A stretch of DNA of 5,289 nt from Pseudomonadota bacterium (GTDB lineage Bacteria > Pseudomonadota > Alphaproteobacteria > UBA8366 > JADFVY01): assembly GCA_030671915.1 (NCBI GenBank), contig DAOVHN010000212.1, positions 1 to 5,289 of the forward strand, given 5' to 3'. The notes under the pieces are model-generated. The model was not told the origin of the DNA. It searched no databases and was given only the letters and a program-made list of their open reading frames with translations. Below are positions 1 to 5,142 of this stretch, one piece after another. Within the stretch, counting starts at the first letter, position 1, and every line of letters starts with the position of its first letter. The position numbers were made by a program, and so were the translations under genes.

Positions 1-180
1 ATGGACGATTGCGGCACGGTGCTGGTGCCCGAGTTGAACCATGAGGGGCAGTTCGCAAACCTGATCTCGGGCGCGCTGGGCCGGCCGGTGACGAAACTGA
101 CCCGCTCGACCGGATCGCCGATGCAGGTGGAGGAAATCCTCGCCGAAATCCGCCGGCTGGCGCAGGCCAGGGCGGCGTGA
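1..180 (+). CDS. korA: 2-oxoacid:ferredoxin oxidoreductase alpha subunit, C-terminal end (partial)
   Basis: Frame 1 is open from the first base to a TGA at 178-180 and gives the last 59 residues of a protein that begins upstream of the window. The segment reads like the C-terminus of KorA/PorA-type alpha subunits: a hydrophobic strand ending VLVPELN (residues 7-13 of the fragment), a following GQ pair, and a G-x-P near the final helix (G37, P39). The enzyme family oxidatively decarboxylates 2-oxoacids (2-oxoglutarate for Kor) to acyl-CoA with ferredoxin as electron acceptor. Only 13 bases separate it from the beta subunit gene on the same strand, as expected for a two-gene operon. The ATG at base 1 is an internal methionine. 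Substrate cannot be decided from this piece. Confidence 0.85.
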   Translation: MDDCGTVLVPELNHEGQFANLISGALGRPVTKLTRSTGSPMQVEEILAEIRRLAQARAA

Positions 181-193
181 GGGGAGAGAAGCC

Positions 194-1096
194 ATGACCG
201 AACCGCTGAAACCCGTCTATCTGGAAGACAAGCTGAACGAGGTGCGCGGCGACGGGCATCTGGGCTACCGCTCCTCGTCGCTGCCTACATGGTGCCCCGG
301 CTGCGGCTATTTCAGCGTGGCGGAGGGCGTCGCCATTGCGCTCAACCGGTTGAAAGTACCGTTGAAGGACGCCGTGGTCGTTTCCGGCATCGGCTGCGCC
401 TCGCGCTTCCCCTTCTTCATGGAGACATACGGCTTCCATACCCTGCACGGCCGCACGCTGCCCGTGGCCACGGGGGTGAAGGTTGCCAACGACGCGCTGA
501 CCGTGCTGGCGGTGGGCGGCGACGGCGACGCCTTCGCGATCGGCGGCGGCCATATCCCGCATGCCGCGCGGCGAAACGTGGACATCACCTATCTGGTGTT
601 CGACAACGGCATCTACGGGCTGACCAAGGGTCAGACTTCGCCGACCTCGGTCGAAGGATTCGTGACGCCCTCGACGCCTTACGCCAGCCACGACCAGCCA
701 CTCAATCCGCTGATGATGCTGTTGTCCTACGGGGCGGGCTGGGTCGGCCAGGCCTATGCCGGCCGACCGCACCACCTGACCGATATGATCGCCGAGGCTG
801 TGGCCCATCGCGGCTTTTCCTATCTGCATATCCTGTCGCCCTGCGTCACTTTCGACAAAACGGAAATGACCTACGCCAACCTGGATGTCCGGGTGCGCGA
901 CCTGCCGGAGGATCACGACCCGTCCAACCGTCTGGCCGCGTTGGAACAGGCGACCCGCACGGACGCCCCGGCGCTCGGCCTGTTCTATCGCGAAGAACGC
1001 CCGACCCTGGCCGACGGCATGAACGACATCGCCGCCCGGGCGACCGGGAAAGCGCCGGCCAAGGCGAAGAAGGGCCGGAAGGCGCGTGGAAGCTGA
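194..1096 (+). CDS. korB: 2-oxoacid (2-oxoglutarate):ferredoxin oxidoreductase beta subunit
   Basis: A 300-residue protein matching the TPP- and iron-sulfur-binding beta subunit of 2-oxoacid:ferredoxin oxidoreductases. It carries the WCPGCG motif (C34, C37), a third cysteine in GIGC (C68) and a fourth in SPC (C217), the set that holds the [4Fe-4S] cluster in this family. The TPP/Mg signature is GGDGD at 108-112 followed by N138 and YGLTKGQ at 141-147. With KorA it would convert 2-oxoglutarate plus CoA to succinyl-CoA, CO2 and reduced ferredoxin in the cytoplasm; the YGLTKGQ-SPT run is typical of the 2-oxoglutarate type, but the exact substrate is inferred. The start follows GGGGAGA at 181-187 with a 6-base spacer. 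The last 15 residues form a lysine/arginine-rich tail that looks dispensable for catalysis. No clear terminator separates it from the convergent gene 27 bases away. Confidence 0.95.
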   Translation: MTEPLKPVYLEDKLNEVRGDGHLGYRSSSLPTWCPGCGYFSVAEGVAIALNRLKVPLKDAVVVSGIGCASRFPFFMETYGFHTLHGRTLPVATGVKVANDALTVLAVGGDGDAFAIGGGHIPHAARRNVDITYLVFDNGIYGLTKGQTSPTSVEGFVTPSTPYASHDQPLNPLMMLLSYGAGWVGQAYAGRPHHLTDMIAEAVAHRGFSYLHILSPCVTFDKTEMTYANLDVRVRDLPEDHDPSNRLAALEQATRTDAPALGLFYREERPTLADGMNDIAARATGKAPAKAKKGRKARGS

Positions 1097-1123
1097 GAGA
1101 GGCTTTCCCGCGCCGCCTTGGTA

Positions 1124-2755
1124 TCAGTGGCTGATGGTGTCCAGTGCGCGGTCGTCCTCACTCACGCCGCGTCCCCGATATGGCACTGGATCGATATGGT
1201 GTGACACCAGCTTCTGATGCACTGCCCGCGGCGTCATCCGCAGTGACCGCGCGACGGCCGTGACGTTCCCGCCGCAGCGGCGCAGGTGGTCCTTGAGGAT
1301 CGCCTCCTCCACTTGGTCGGCCGCGAGCTTCTTGGCGTCGCGAAGCGGTAATCCGGCGACCCGCGGCTTGTTGCCGCGAGGCACGCCGTCGTCGAACATT
1401 AATCTCTCCAGCACCGATTCCTTGCAGAACAGGAACGACCGCTCAAGCGTATTCTCCAGTTCCCGGACGTTCCCCGGCCAACTGTGAGCATGGATGGCCT
1501 GCATGACCCCGCGCGTCACGCCCGTCAGGGATTTTCCGTAACGTTTGGAAAGCCGCTGCAGGAAGTATTCGACGAAATCCTCCAGCTCTTCCGACCTGTC
1601 GCGCAGCGGCGGGATGTATATTGGCACGACGTTCAGCCTGTAGAACAGATCCTCCCGGAAGCTGCCGTCCGCCATAAGGCCGTTAAGGGGCCGGGCCGAC
1701 GCGGCGATCACACGGACATCCGACTGCATGGCGTGCCTGCCGCCGACCCGCCGGAACTCTCCGTCCTGCAGCACCCGAAGCAATTGCACCTGCACCGCGA
1801 GCGGCAGCGAATCGACCTCGTCCAGGAACAGGGTTCCGCCGTCGGCCCGTTCGAACAGGCCGTGATGGACCTCGTAGGCCCCTGTGAAGGCGCCCTTTTC
1901 GTGGCCGAACAGCGCGCTTTCGATCAGGTTTTCCGGAATGGCCCCGCAATTGACTGCCTCGAACCCGCGTTCCCATCGATCGCTGATGGCATGAACGGCG
2001 CGCGCCATGACCTCCTTGCCGACGCCGGTTTCGCCGGTGATCAGCACGGTCACCGTTGTCGGCCCCGCGACTTCGGCGATCTCCAGCGCCTTGAGCATGG
2101 CAGGGGAACTGGCGACGAGATGGGGCCGCTCGCCCCTTTTGCGCTGGCGTTTGCCGACGTTGCGCTGCCAGGCCCGGTACATGCGGTCCTCGACCCGCGA
2201 GGTGATTTCCGCCGGTGGGACGCTGCCGATGACCTTGCCTTCGTCGAACCTGTATTCGACGCCGCCGCGGCTGGCGTTATCTCGCGGGTCGAGGCAGATG
2301 GTCACCTGGCATTTGCTATCGCCATCGGCGATGCGGCGATCCAGCACAATCTTCGCGTAACCGAAATTGCGCGCCGCGATGCCACCGAAGACGCTGGACG
2401 TCATCTGGCACAGATTGGGCGCCTCGCGGACCGCGTCGCCAAACGGGCAGCGCGTGTTTACGACGCGCACGGTGCCGCTTCGGCTGGACGTTCTGGAGAA
2501 ATTGCCGCCGATCCGATTTTTTAGCCCGATGATCAGATCGGCGTACTGATCCTCGTTCAATTCGTCGGTAATACCATGATGGGCGCGGTATTCTTCTTCG
2601 AAATGGCGGCTGGCGCTCAGGCCGACCTGTTCGATGTGATTTCGCGGGTTTGAGCAGTTGCTGCAGCCCGCCCCGCCGCCGATTTTGACGCTCTGGCTGG
2701 CGAAGGTCTGAAGAAACGCTATCGAATCAAGATATCTGAACTCTCCCTTTGACAT
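1124..2755 (-). CDS. sigma-54-dependent transcriptional activator with a cysteine-rich N-terminal sensor region (MetOD1-like)
   Basis: A 543-residue bacterial enhancer-binding protein. Residues about 212-455 are the AAA+ domain: Walker A GETGVGKE at 241-248, GAFTGA at 288-293 (the loop that contacts sigma-54), Walker B GGTLFLDE at 306-313, and arginine-finger-region residues in FREDLFYR (367-373). WPGNVRELE (426-434) is the usual end-of-domain signature. Residues about 493-521 form a Fis-type helix-turn-helix starting GGNVTAVA. No phosphoacceptor receiver domain is visible. The N-terminal 200 residues hold six cysteines: a CSNC pair (C31, C34), C103 in CPFG, C116 in LC, C149 and C154. The CPFG...LC...GD-x2-C pattern resembles methanogen output domain 1 or a V4R-like small-molecule domain; this assignment is from memory of the pattern. 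The start has GGGAGG five bases upstream. It is divergent from the beta-CA-like gene, whose promoter carries a sigma-54 element, so that gene is the likely target. The ligand is unknown. Confidence 0.93.
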   Translation of the reverse strand: MSKGEFRYLDSIAFLQTFASQSVKIGGGAGCSNCSNPRNHIEQVGLSASRHFEEEYRAHHGITDELNEDQYADLIIGLKNRIGGNFSRTSSRSGTVRVVNTRCPFGDAVREAPNLCQMTSSVFGGIAARNFGYAKIVLDRRIADGDSKCQVTICLDPRDNASRGGVEYRFDEGKVIGSVPPAEITSRVEDRMYRAWQRNVGKRQRKRGERPHLVASSPAMLKALEIAEVAGPTTVTVLITGETGVGKEVMARAVHAISDRWERGFEAVNCGAIPENLIESALFGHEKGAFTGAYEVHHGLFERADGGTLFLDEVDSLPLAVQVQLLRVLQDGEFRRVGGRHAMQSDVRVIAASARPLNGLMADGSFREDLFYRLNVVPIYIPPLRDRSEELEDFVEYFLQRLSKRYGKSLTGVTRGVMQAIHAHSWPGNVRELENTLERSFLFCKESVLERLMFDDGVPRGNKPRVAGLPLRDAKKLAADQVEEAILKDHLRRCGGNVTAVARSLRMTPRAVHQKLVSHHIDPVPYRGRGVSEDDRALDTISH

Positions 2756-2760
2756 GGTAT

Positions 2761-2766
2761 CCTCCC
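2761..2766 (-). promoter_or_regulatory. ribosome binding site of the sigma-54 activator
   Basis: The minus strand reads GGGAGG followed by five bases (ATACC) and then ATG at 2755-2753. This strong site fixes the activator's start. The same GGGAG-ATACC-ATG arrangement recurs in front of the DsrE-family gene. Confidence 0.8.
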
Positions 2767-2879
2767 AAGATCGTTTGTTTGTTTCATAATTCTTGATTTC
2801 CGCAATTTTTTTTGGTCTGGCCGGTTTTGTTTCCAGCCGCCTGCTATCGTCCGCTTTACGGATCTTGTCGCGATTAACT

Positions 2880-2892
2880 CAATAGTATTGTA
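2880..2892 (-). promoter_or_regulatory. palindrome and weak candidate -10 element for the activator gene
   Basis: CAATA-G-TATTG at 2880-2890 is a perfect odd palindrome. On the minus strand the overlapping bases 2892-2887 read TACAAT, five of six matches to a sigma-70 -10 box, about 130 bases before the activator start. No good -35 hexamer lies at 16-18 bases, and alphaproteobacterial promoters often diverge from the consensus. This is a weak candidate for the activator's own promoter or an autoregulatory site. Confidence 0.25.
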
Positions 2893-2942
2893 CAGAACGG
2901 CTTAAGTAAATATAGGGCGTCGCAACCCGCTCGCGCCCGCCA

Positions 2943-2965
2943 ACCGCGAAGCAACGCTTCCCGGT
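2943..2965. repeat. imperfect inverted repeat, candidate enhancer (upstream activator) site
   Basis: ACCGCGAAGC-AAC-GCTTCCCGGT: two 10-base arms match as an inverted repeat at nine of ten positions around a 3-base spacer. Its centre (about 2954) is near -180 relative to the start point predicted from the sigma-54 promoter, within the usual range for binding sites of sigma-54 activators, which are Fis-type dimers and bind dyads. A second GAAG/AAGC copy just downstream (2968-2975) could pair alternatively. Assignment to the neighbouring activator is inferred from position and symmetry; no second clear copy was found. Confidence 0.5.
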
Positions 2966-3077
2966 GCGAAGAAGCTGTCGGACTCCACCGAACCGCCCGC
3001 TCATCCCCGCGTTTCCTCCGATGCGGTCCCAAGGAACTGCGTAGCGCTGCTTCCCTCAATGGCCAACGGAACTCTCG

Positions 3078-3090
3078 CAACCCATTGATA
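3078..3090 (-). promoter_or_regulatory. IHF binding site
   Basis: The minus strand reads TATCAA-TGGG-TTG, matching every position of the IHF consensus WATCAA-N4-TTR, and sits in an A/T-rich stretch (3084-3108). Its centre is near -50 relative to the predicted start point, between the candidate enhancer dyad and the -24 box. That is where IHF bends DNA at many sigma-54 promoters so that the upstream activator can touch the polymerase. Confidence 0.6.
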
Positions 3091-3107
3091 ATAATTGCTG
3101 TTCTATT

Positions 3108-3123
3108 TGGCATGCCGATTGCT
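3108..3123 (+). promoter_or_regulatory. sigma-54 (-24/-12) promoter of the beta-CA-like gene
   Basis: TGGCATG-CCGA-TTGCT matches the sigma-54 consensus TGGCACG-N4-TTGCW except for one base (T for C at 3113). The invariant GG (3109-3110) and GC (3121-3122) are 12 bases apart as required. It predicts a start point near 3134 and a leader of about 48 bases to the ATG at 3182. It points away from a divergent gene that encodes a sigma-54 activator, which strongly supports function. A start codon for the enzyme at 3095 would lie upstream of this transcription start, so the 3182 start is preferred. Confidence 0.85.
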
Positions 3124-3181
3124 GTTGAAACTAGGGCGGGCCGTCCGTGGGACCGTGCCTACCCAACAGGGAGAAATACAC

Positions 3182-3835
3182 ATGTCACTTAAACAGGAAA
3201 TCGAAGCCAGAATTGCCGAAACGAGCAAATGGGAAATCCGCCGGCAATACGGCGCCGACGGGCCGAACATGCGTCGCCTGTGGGTGCTCGCCTGCATGGA
3301 CGAGCGCCTTCCGGTCGACGAAGCATTGGGCATCAACTCCGACGGCCCGATCGGCGGTGGCGACGCCCATCTCTTCCGCAACGCCGGCGGCATCGTCACC
3401 GACGACGCCATCCGTTCGGCAATGCTGACCATCAACTTCTTCGGCACCAAGGAAATCATCGTTCTGCAGCATACCGGTTGCGGCATGTTGTCGGCCCATG
3501 GCGACGAGCTTGAAAAGGCCCTGACCGCCAAGGGCATCGATGTGGATAGCGTCCCCATGGACCCCTCGCTTCCGGAAATGACACTGGCAAAGGGCGCCTT
3601 CGCCAAGTGGATCGGCATGATGGACGATGTCGATGAAACCTGCCTCAAGACGGTGGACTATATCAAAAACCACCCTCTGATCCCCGACGACATCACCATC
3701 AGTGGCTGGGTCTGGGAAACGGAGTTCCGCCGCCTGCGCGCGCCGATCAGTGGCACCACCGAAGGCCGCGAACGCACCCAGTACGCCGCGTCCGTCATGG
3801 GCGTGAAAGGCAGTCAGCCTCCGCGCTGGTCGTAA
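3182..3835 (+). CDS. beta-carbonic anhydrase family zinc enzyme, clade D-like (possible carbonyl sulfide hydrolase)
   Basis: A 217-residue protein with the beta-CA active-site pattern: CMDER at 38-42 (zinc ligand C38 and the D40-R42 pair) and HTGC at 97-100 (zinc ligands H97 and C100). Between them is GDAHLFRNAGG at 60-70 followed by VTDDAIRS at 72-79, wording typical of the small clade D branch that includes Mycobacterium Rv1284 and Methanothermobacter Cab. That branch also contains the COS hydrolase of Thiobacillus and, more distantly, archaeal CS2 hydrolase. CO2 hydration is the default reaction; COS hydrolysis to H2S and CO2 is inferred from the branch and sulfur-gene neighbours. The chain is longer than Rv1284-type enzymes, with extra sequence around 105-150 and after 185. 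No signal peptide is seen, so it is cytoplasmic. The start at 3182 has AGGGAG at 3168-3173 (8-base spacer); an in-frame ATG at 3095 precedes the promoter. It is the first gene behind the sigma-54 promoter. Confidence 0.88.
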   Translation: MSLKQEIEARIAETSKWEIRRQYGADGPNMRRLWVLACMDERLPVDEALGINSDGPIGGGDAHLFRNAGGIVTDDAIRSAMLTINFFGTKEIIVLQHTGCGMLSAHGDELEKALTAKGIDVDSVPMDPSLPEMTLAKGAFAKWIGMMDDVDETCLKTVDYIKNHPLIPDDITISGWVWETEFRRLRAPISGTTEGRERTQYAASVMGVKGSQPPRWS

Positions 3836-3909
3836 CAGCACATCCTTCGCAACGCCACGGAACCACGGACGGGGCCGCTGCTTTTTTCCAACGATCAGGA
3901 GACCGACCA

Positions 3910-4125
3910 ATGCCAACCTACGACTACAAATGCCAGGACTGCGGCGGTGAATTTCAGGATTTTCACGCCATCGCCGATCCCGCGCCCGAATGCGGTGACT
4001 GCGGCGGCGAAGCAGAGCGATCCTGGGTTAGAGCGCCCGCCTTTCACGGCGCCGACGCCAGGGGCCGCGAGGCCGCCATCGGCTCGCTGCCCCGATGCGG
4101 GGCGGGCTGCCGCTGCTGTCCATAG
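3910..4125 (+). CDS. FmdB-family zinc ribbon protein with an added C-terminal cysteine cluster
   Basis: A 71-residue protein beginning MPTYDYKC, the hallmark of FmdB-type small zinc ribbons. Two CxxC knuckles (C8/C11 and C28/C31) should bind one zinc. The family is named after a protein linked to formamidase expression in Methylophilus; its biochemical role is largely unknown and it often sits beside amidase or C1/N1 enzyme genes. The C-terminus ends in a second cysteine group, C63, C67, C69 and C70, which could bind another metal or act in thiol chemistry. AGGAGA at 3897-3902 with a 7-base spacer supports the start. It lies 74 bases after the beta-CA-like gene and 56 bases before the MerC-like gene, all on one strand, so co-transcription is likely but not shown. 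Confidence 0.85.
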   Translation: MPTYDYKCQDCGGEFQDFHAIADPAPECGDCGGEAERSWVRAPAFHGADARGREAAIGSLPRCGAGCRCCP

Positions 4126-4181
4126 ACCCGCCTGAATGGGCGAGGGAATCCAAAAAAAGTTAAAACAGGGAGAAAACAAAA

Positions 4182-4634
4182 ATGACTATCGCACCAACAG
4201 ATGCCAACCCATCGAAAAAACGTTCCCTTGGCTGGGACGGCATGGGCATGACGGCGTCCAGCCTTTGCGTTGCGCATTGCATCCTGACGCCGGTACTGCT
4301 TTTCGCGGTCCCGCTCGCCGGGCTGGCGGTGCTTGAGAACGAATTGATCCACAAGGCGCTCGTCGCCACGGTGATCGCCGTCGGCGCCGTCGCCTTCATT
4401 CCCGGGCTTCGGCTTCACGGAAAGTATCATTTGCTGCCGCTTGCGCTGCTGGGCGTCGGTTCGTTGCTGTTCGCCGCGTTTGCGGCGGAGGCGTTGTGGG
4501 GCGAGACCGGCGAGACCGCATTCACCATGATCGGCGGGGCGCTGATGATCTACTCGCACTGCAGGAACCGGACGTTCTGCAGGGCCTGCCGGGTCTGCGA
4601 GGACGGCGACGGTTGCGCCGGCGGTGAGTCGTGA
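4182..4634 (+). CDS. MerC-like four-helix integral membrane protein
   Basis: A 150-residue hydrophobic protein with about four membrane segments (near residues 26-47, 56-74, 84-103 and 112-126). The first holds a C-x2-HC group (C29, H32, C33) after SSL, and the chain ends with HCRNR and a cysteine-rich tail (C127, C133, C136, C139, C145). Placement of HC in helix 1 and of H-x-x-N-R-x-C-R-x-C at the end follows the MerC domain family, named for inner-membrane mercury uptake proteins of mer operons. Most chromosomal relatives are uncharacterised, and no merA, merR or merT is visible here, so mercury transport is not implied. Thiol-mediated transfer of a metal or sulfur species across the inner membrane is a reasonable inference. 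The start is set by AGGGAG at 4167-4172 with a 9-base spacer. Confidence 0.8.
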   Translation: MTIAPTDANPSKKRSLGWDGMGMTASSLCVAHCILTPVLLFAVPLAGLAVLENELIHKALVATVIAVGAVAFIPGLRLHGKYHLLPLALLGVGSLLFAAFAAEALWGETGETAFTMIGGALMIYSHCRNRTFCRACRVCEDGDGCAGGES

Positions 4635-4662
4635 ACGGGCACGCGACACAAAGGGTCTATCT

Positions 4663-4686
4663 TTTTACGCTAGTTTTTGCGTAAAA
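4663..4686. repeat. perfect 8-base inverted repeat upstream of the DsrE-family gene
   Basis: TTTTACGC (4663-4670) and GCGTAAAA (4679-4686) are perfect inverted copies around an 8-base T-rich spacer, 30 bases before the DsrE start. The right arm overlaps TAAAAT (4682-4687), five of six matches to a -10 box, without a good -35. It may be an operator over an internal promoter, or an mRNA hairpin between the MerC-like and DsrE genes. The T run lies in the loop, not after the stem, so it does not look like an ordinary intrinsic terminator. Confidence 0.5.
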
Positions 4687-4715
4687 TAGGTTCCGATCAG
4701 TCCGCGGGAGATACC

Positions 4716-5114
4716 ATGACGTCGCAACCCTTGTTCATCCTTCTGTGTTCCGGAGAGCACGAGAAAATCCAGATGGCGGCCATGATGGCCTCGGTCGGCG
4801 CGGTATCGGACCGCGCCGTGCATGTTTTCGTCAGCATGAATGCGATGTTCGCCTTCGACGGCGAGGCCTCGCCCGGGCAGCGATACAAGGGCGGCGCCTT
4901 TTCGGCGCTGCTGACGGACAAGGGCGCGCCGGATGCGATCAATCTTTTCGAGCAGGGAAAGATGCTTGGCGACTTGAAAATGTATGCCTGCTCGATGGCC
5001 CTCGACGTTGCCGGATGGGACGGGGACCGGCTGGTGGACGGCCTCTTCGACGAAACCATGGGCCTGACCAAATTCCTGTCCGACGCCGAGGGCGGACAGT
5101 TCGTAACGCTTTGA
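4716..5114 (+). CDS. DsrE/DsrF-like family protein (DrsE_2 type), putative sulfur-relay protein
   Basis: A 132-residue soluble protein with the DsrE-like alpha/beta pattern: an opening hydrophobic strand ending LLCSG (C11), and the later YACSMALDVAGW (90-101, C92), which resembles the conserved ACxM-x-D-x2-G motif of DsrE2/DsrE3-type proteins. The final third (FDETMGLTKFLSDA) also fits this group. Family members bind persulfide sulfur on a cysteine and exchange it with TusA, in sulfur oxidation (Dsr, sHdr systems) or tRNA thiolation. C92 is the likely sulfur-carrying residue. An upstream in-frame start at 4677 is possible, but it is TTG, lies inside the inverted repeat's spacer and has no ribosome site; GGGAG at 4706-4710 with a 5-base spacer favours 4716. 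A TusA-family gene follows 28 bases later, supporting a sulfur-transfer pair. Confidence 0.85.
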   Translation: MTSQPLFILLCSGEHEKIQMAAMMASVGAVSDRAVHVFVSMNAMFAFDGEASPGQRYKGGAFSALLTDKGAPDAINLFEQGKMLGDLKMYACSMALDVAGWDGDRLVDGLFDETMGLTKFLSDAEGGQFVTL

Positions 5115-5142
5115 ACGGGAACGCTAGGGAGAATATCGAAAC

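Larger units (their letters stand above)
2756..3181. other. divergent intergenic control region
   Basis: This 426-base gap lies between the minus-strand activator and the plus-strand beta-CA-like gene. I see no convincing coding sequence. It contains, from left to right, the activator's ribosome site, an A/T-rich leader with eight T residues (plus strand, 2806-2813), an 11-base perfect palindrome at 2880-2890, a 23-base imperfect inverted repeat at 2943-2965, an IHF-consensus site, a sigma-54 promoter and a roughly 48-base leader for the enzyme gene. This arrangement of enhancer-like dyad, bending site and -24/-12 element is the standard plan for a sigma-54 promoter controlled by a neighbouring activator. 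Confidence 0.8.

Noticed and set aside
1097..1123. Bidirectional terminator between korB and the convergent activator gene
   Set aside because: Expected by position, but the 27 bases show no clear stem and no T run.
1484..2524. A long plus-strand open frame (346 codons) opposite the activator gene
   Set aside because: It is antisense to conserved AAA+ and sensor codons of the activator, has no recognisable domain, and is rich in D, R, A and P as expected of a shadow frame in G+C-rich DNA.
2806..2813. Run of eight T residues, possible terminator tail
   Set aside because: No G+C-rich stem precedes it and no plus-strand gene ends nearby. It is part of the A-rich leader of the activator mRNA.
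2874..3113. A 79-codon minus-strand open frame in the divergent gap
   Set aside because: There is no ribosome site or recognisable motif, and it runs through the IHF site and the enhancer-like dyad. A regulatory reading of this stretch fits better.
3095..3181. A 29-residue N-terminal extension of the beta-CA-like protein from an in-frame ATG at 3095
   Set aside because: That start lies upstream of the sigma-54 promoter (3108-3123) and has no ribosome site. The ATG at 3182 has AGGGAG at a good distance and gives a normal family N-terminus.
3836..3909. Possible terminator with a T6 run (3882-3887) between the beta-CA-like and FmdB genes
   Set aside because: The preceding bases contain repeated CCACGG but no stable stem I can build, so I could not support a terminator.
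3185..3916. A 243-codon minus-strand open frame opposite the beta-CA-like gene
   Set aside because: It mirrors the conserved zinc-enzyme gene, has no family features, and its start falls inside the FmdB gene.
4126..4181. Short CGCC/GGCG dyad after the FmdB gene
   Set aside because: It has only four paired bases and is followed by an A run, not a T run. It is too weak to call a terminator or operator.
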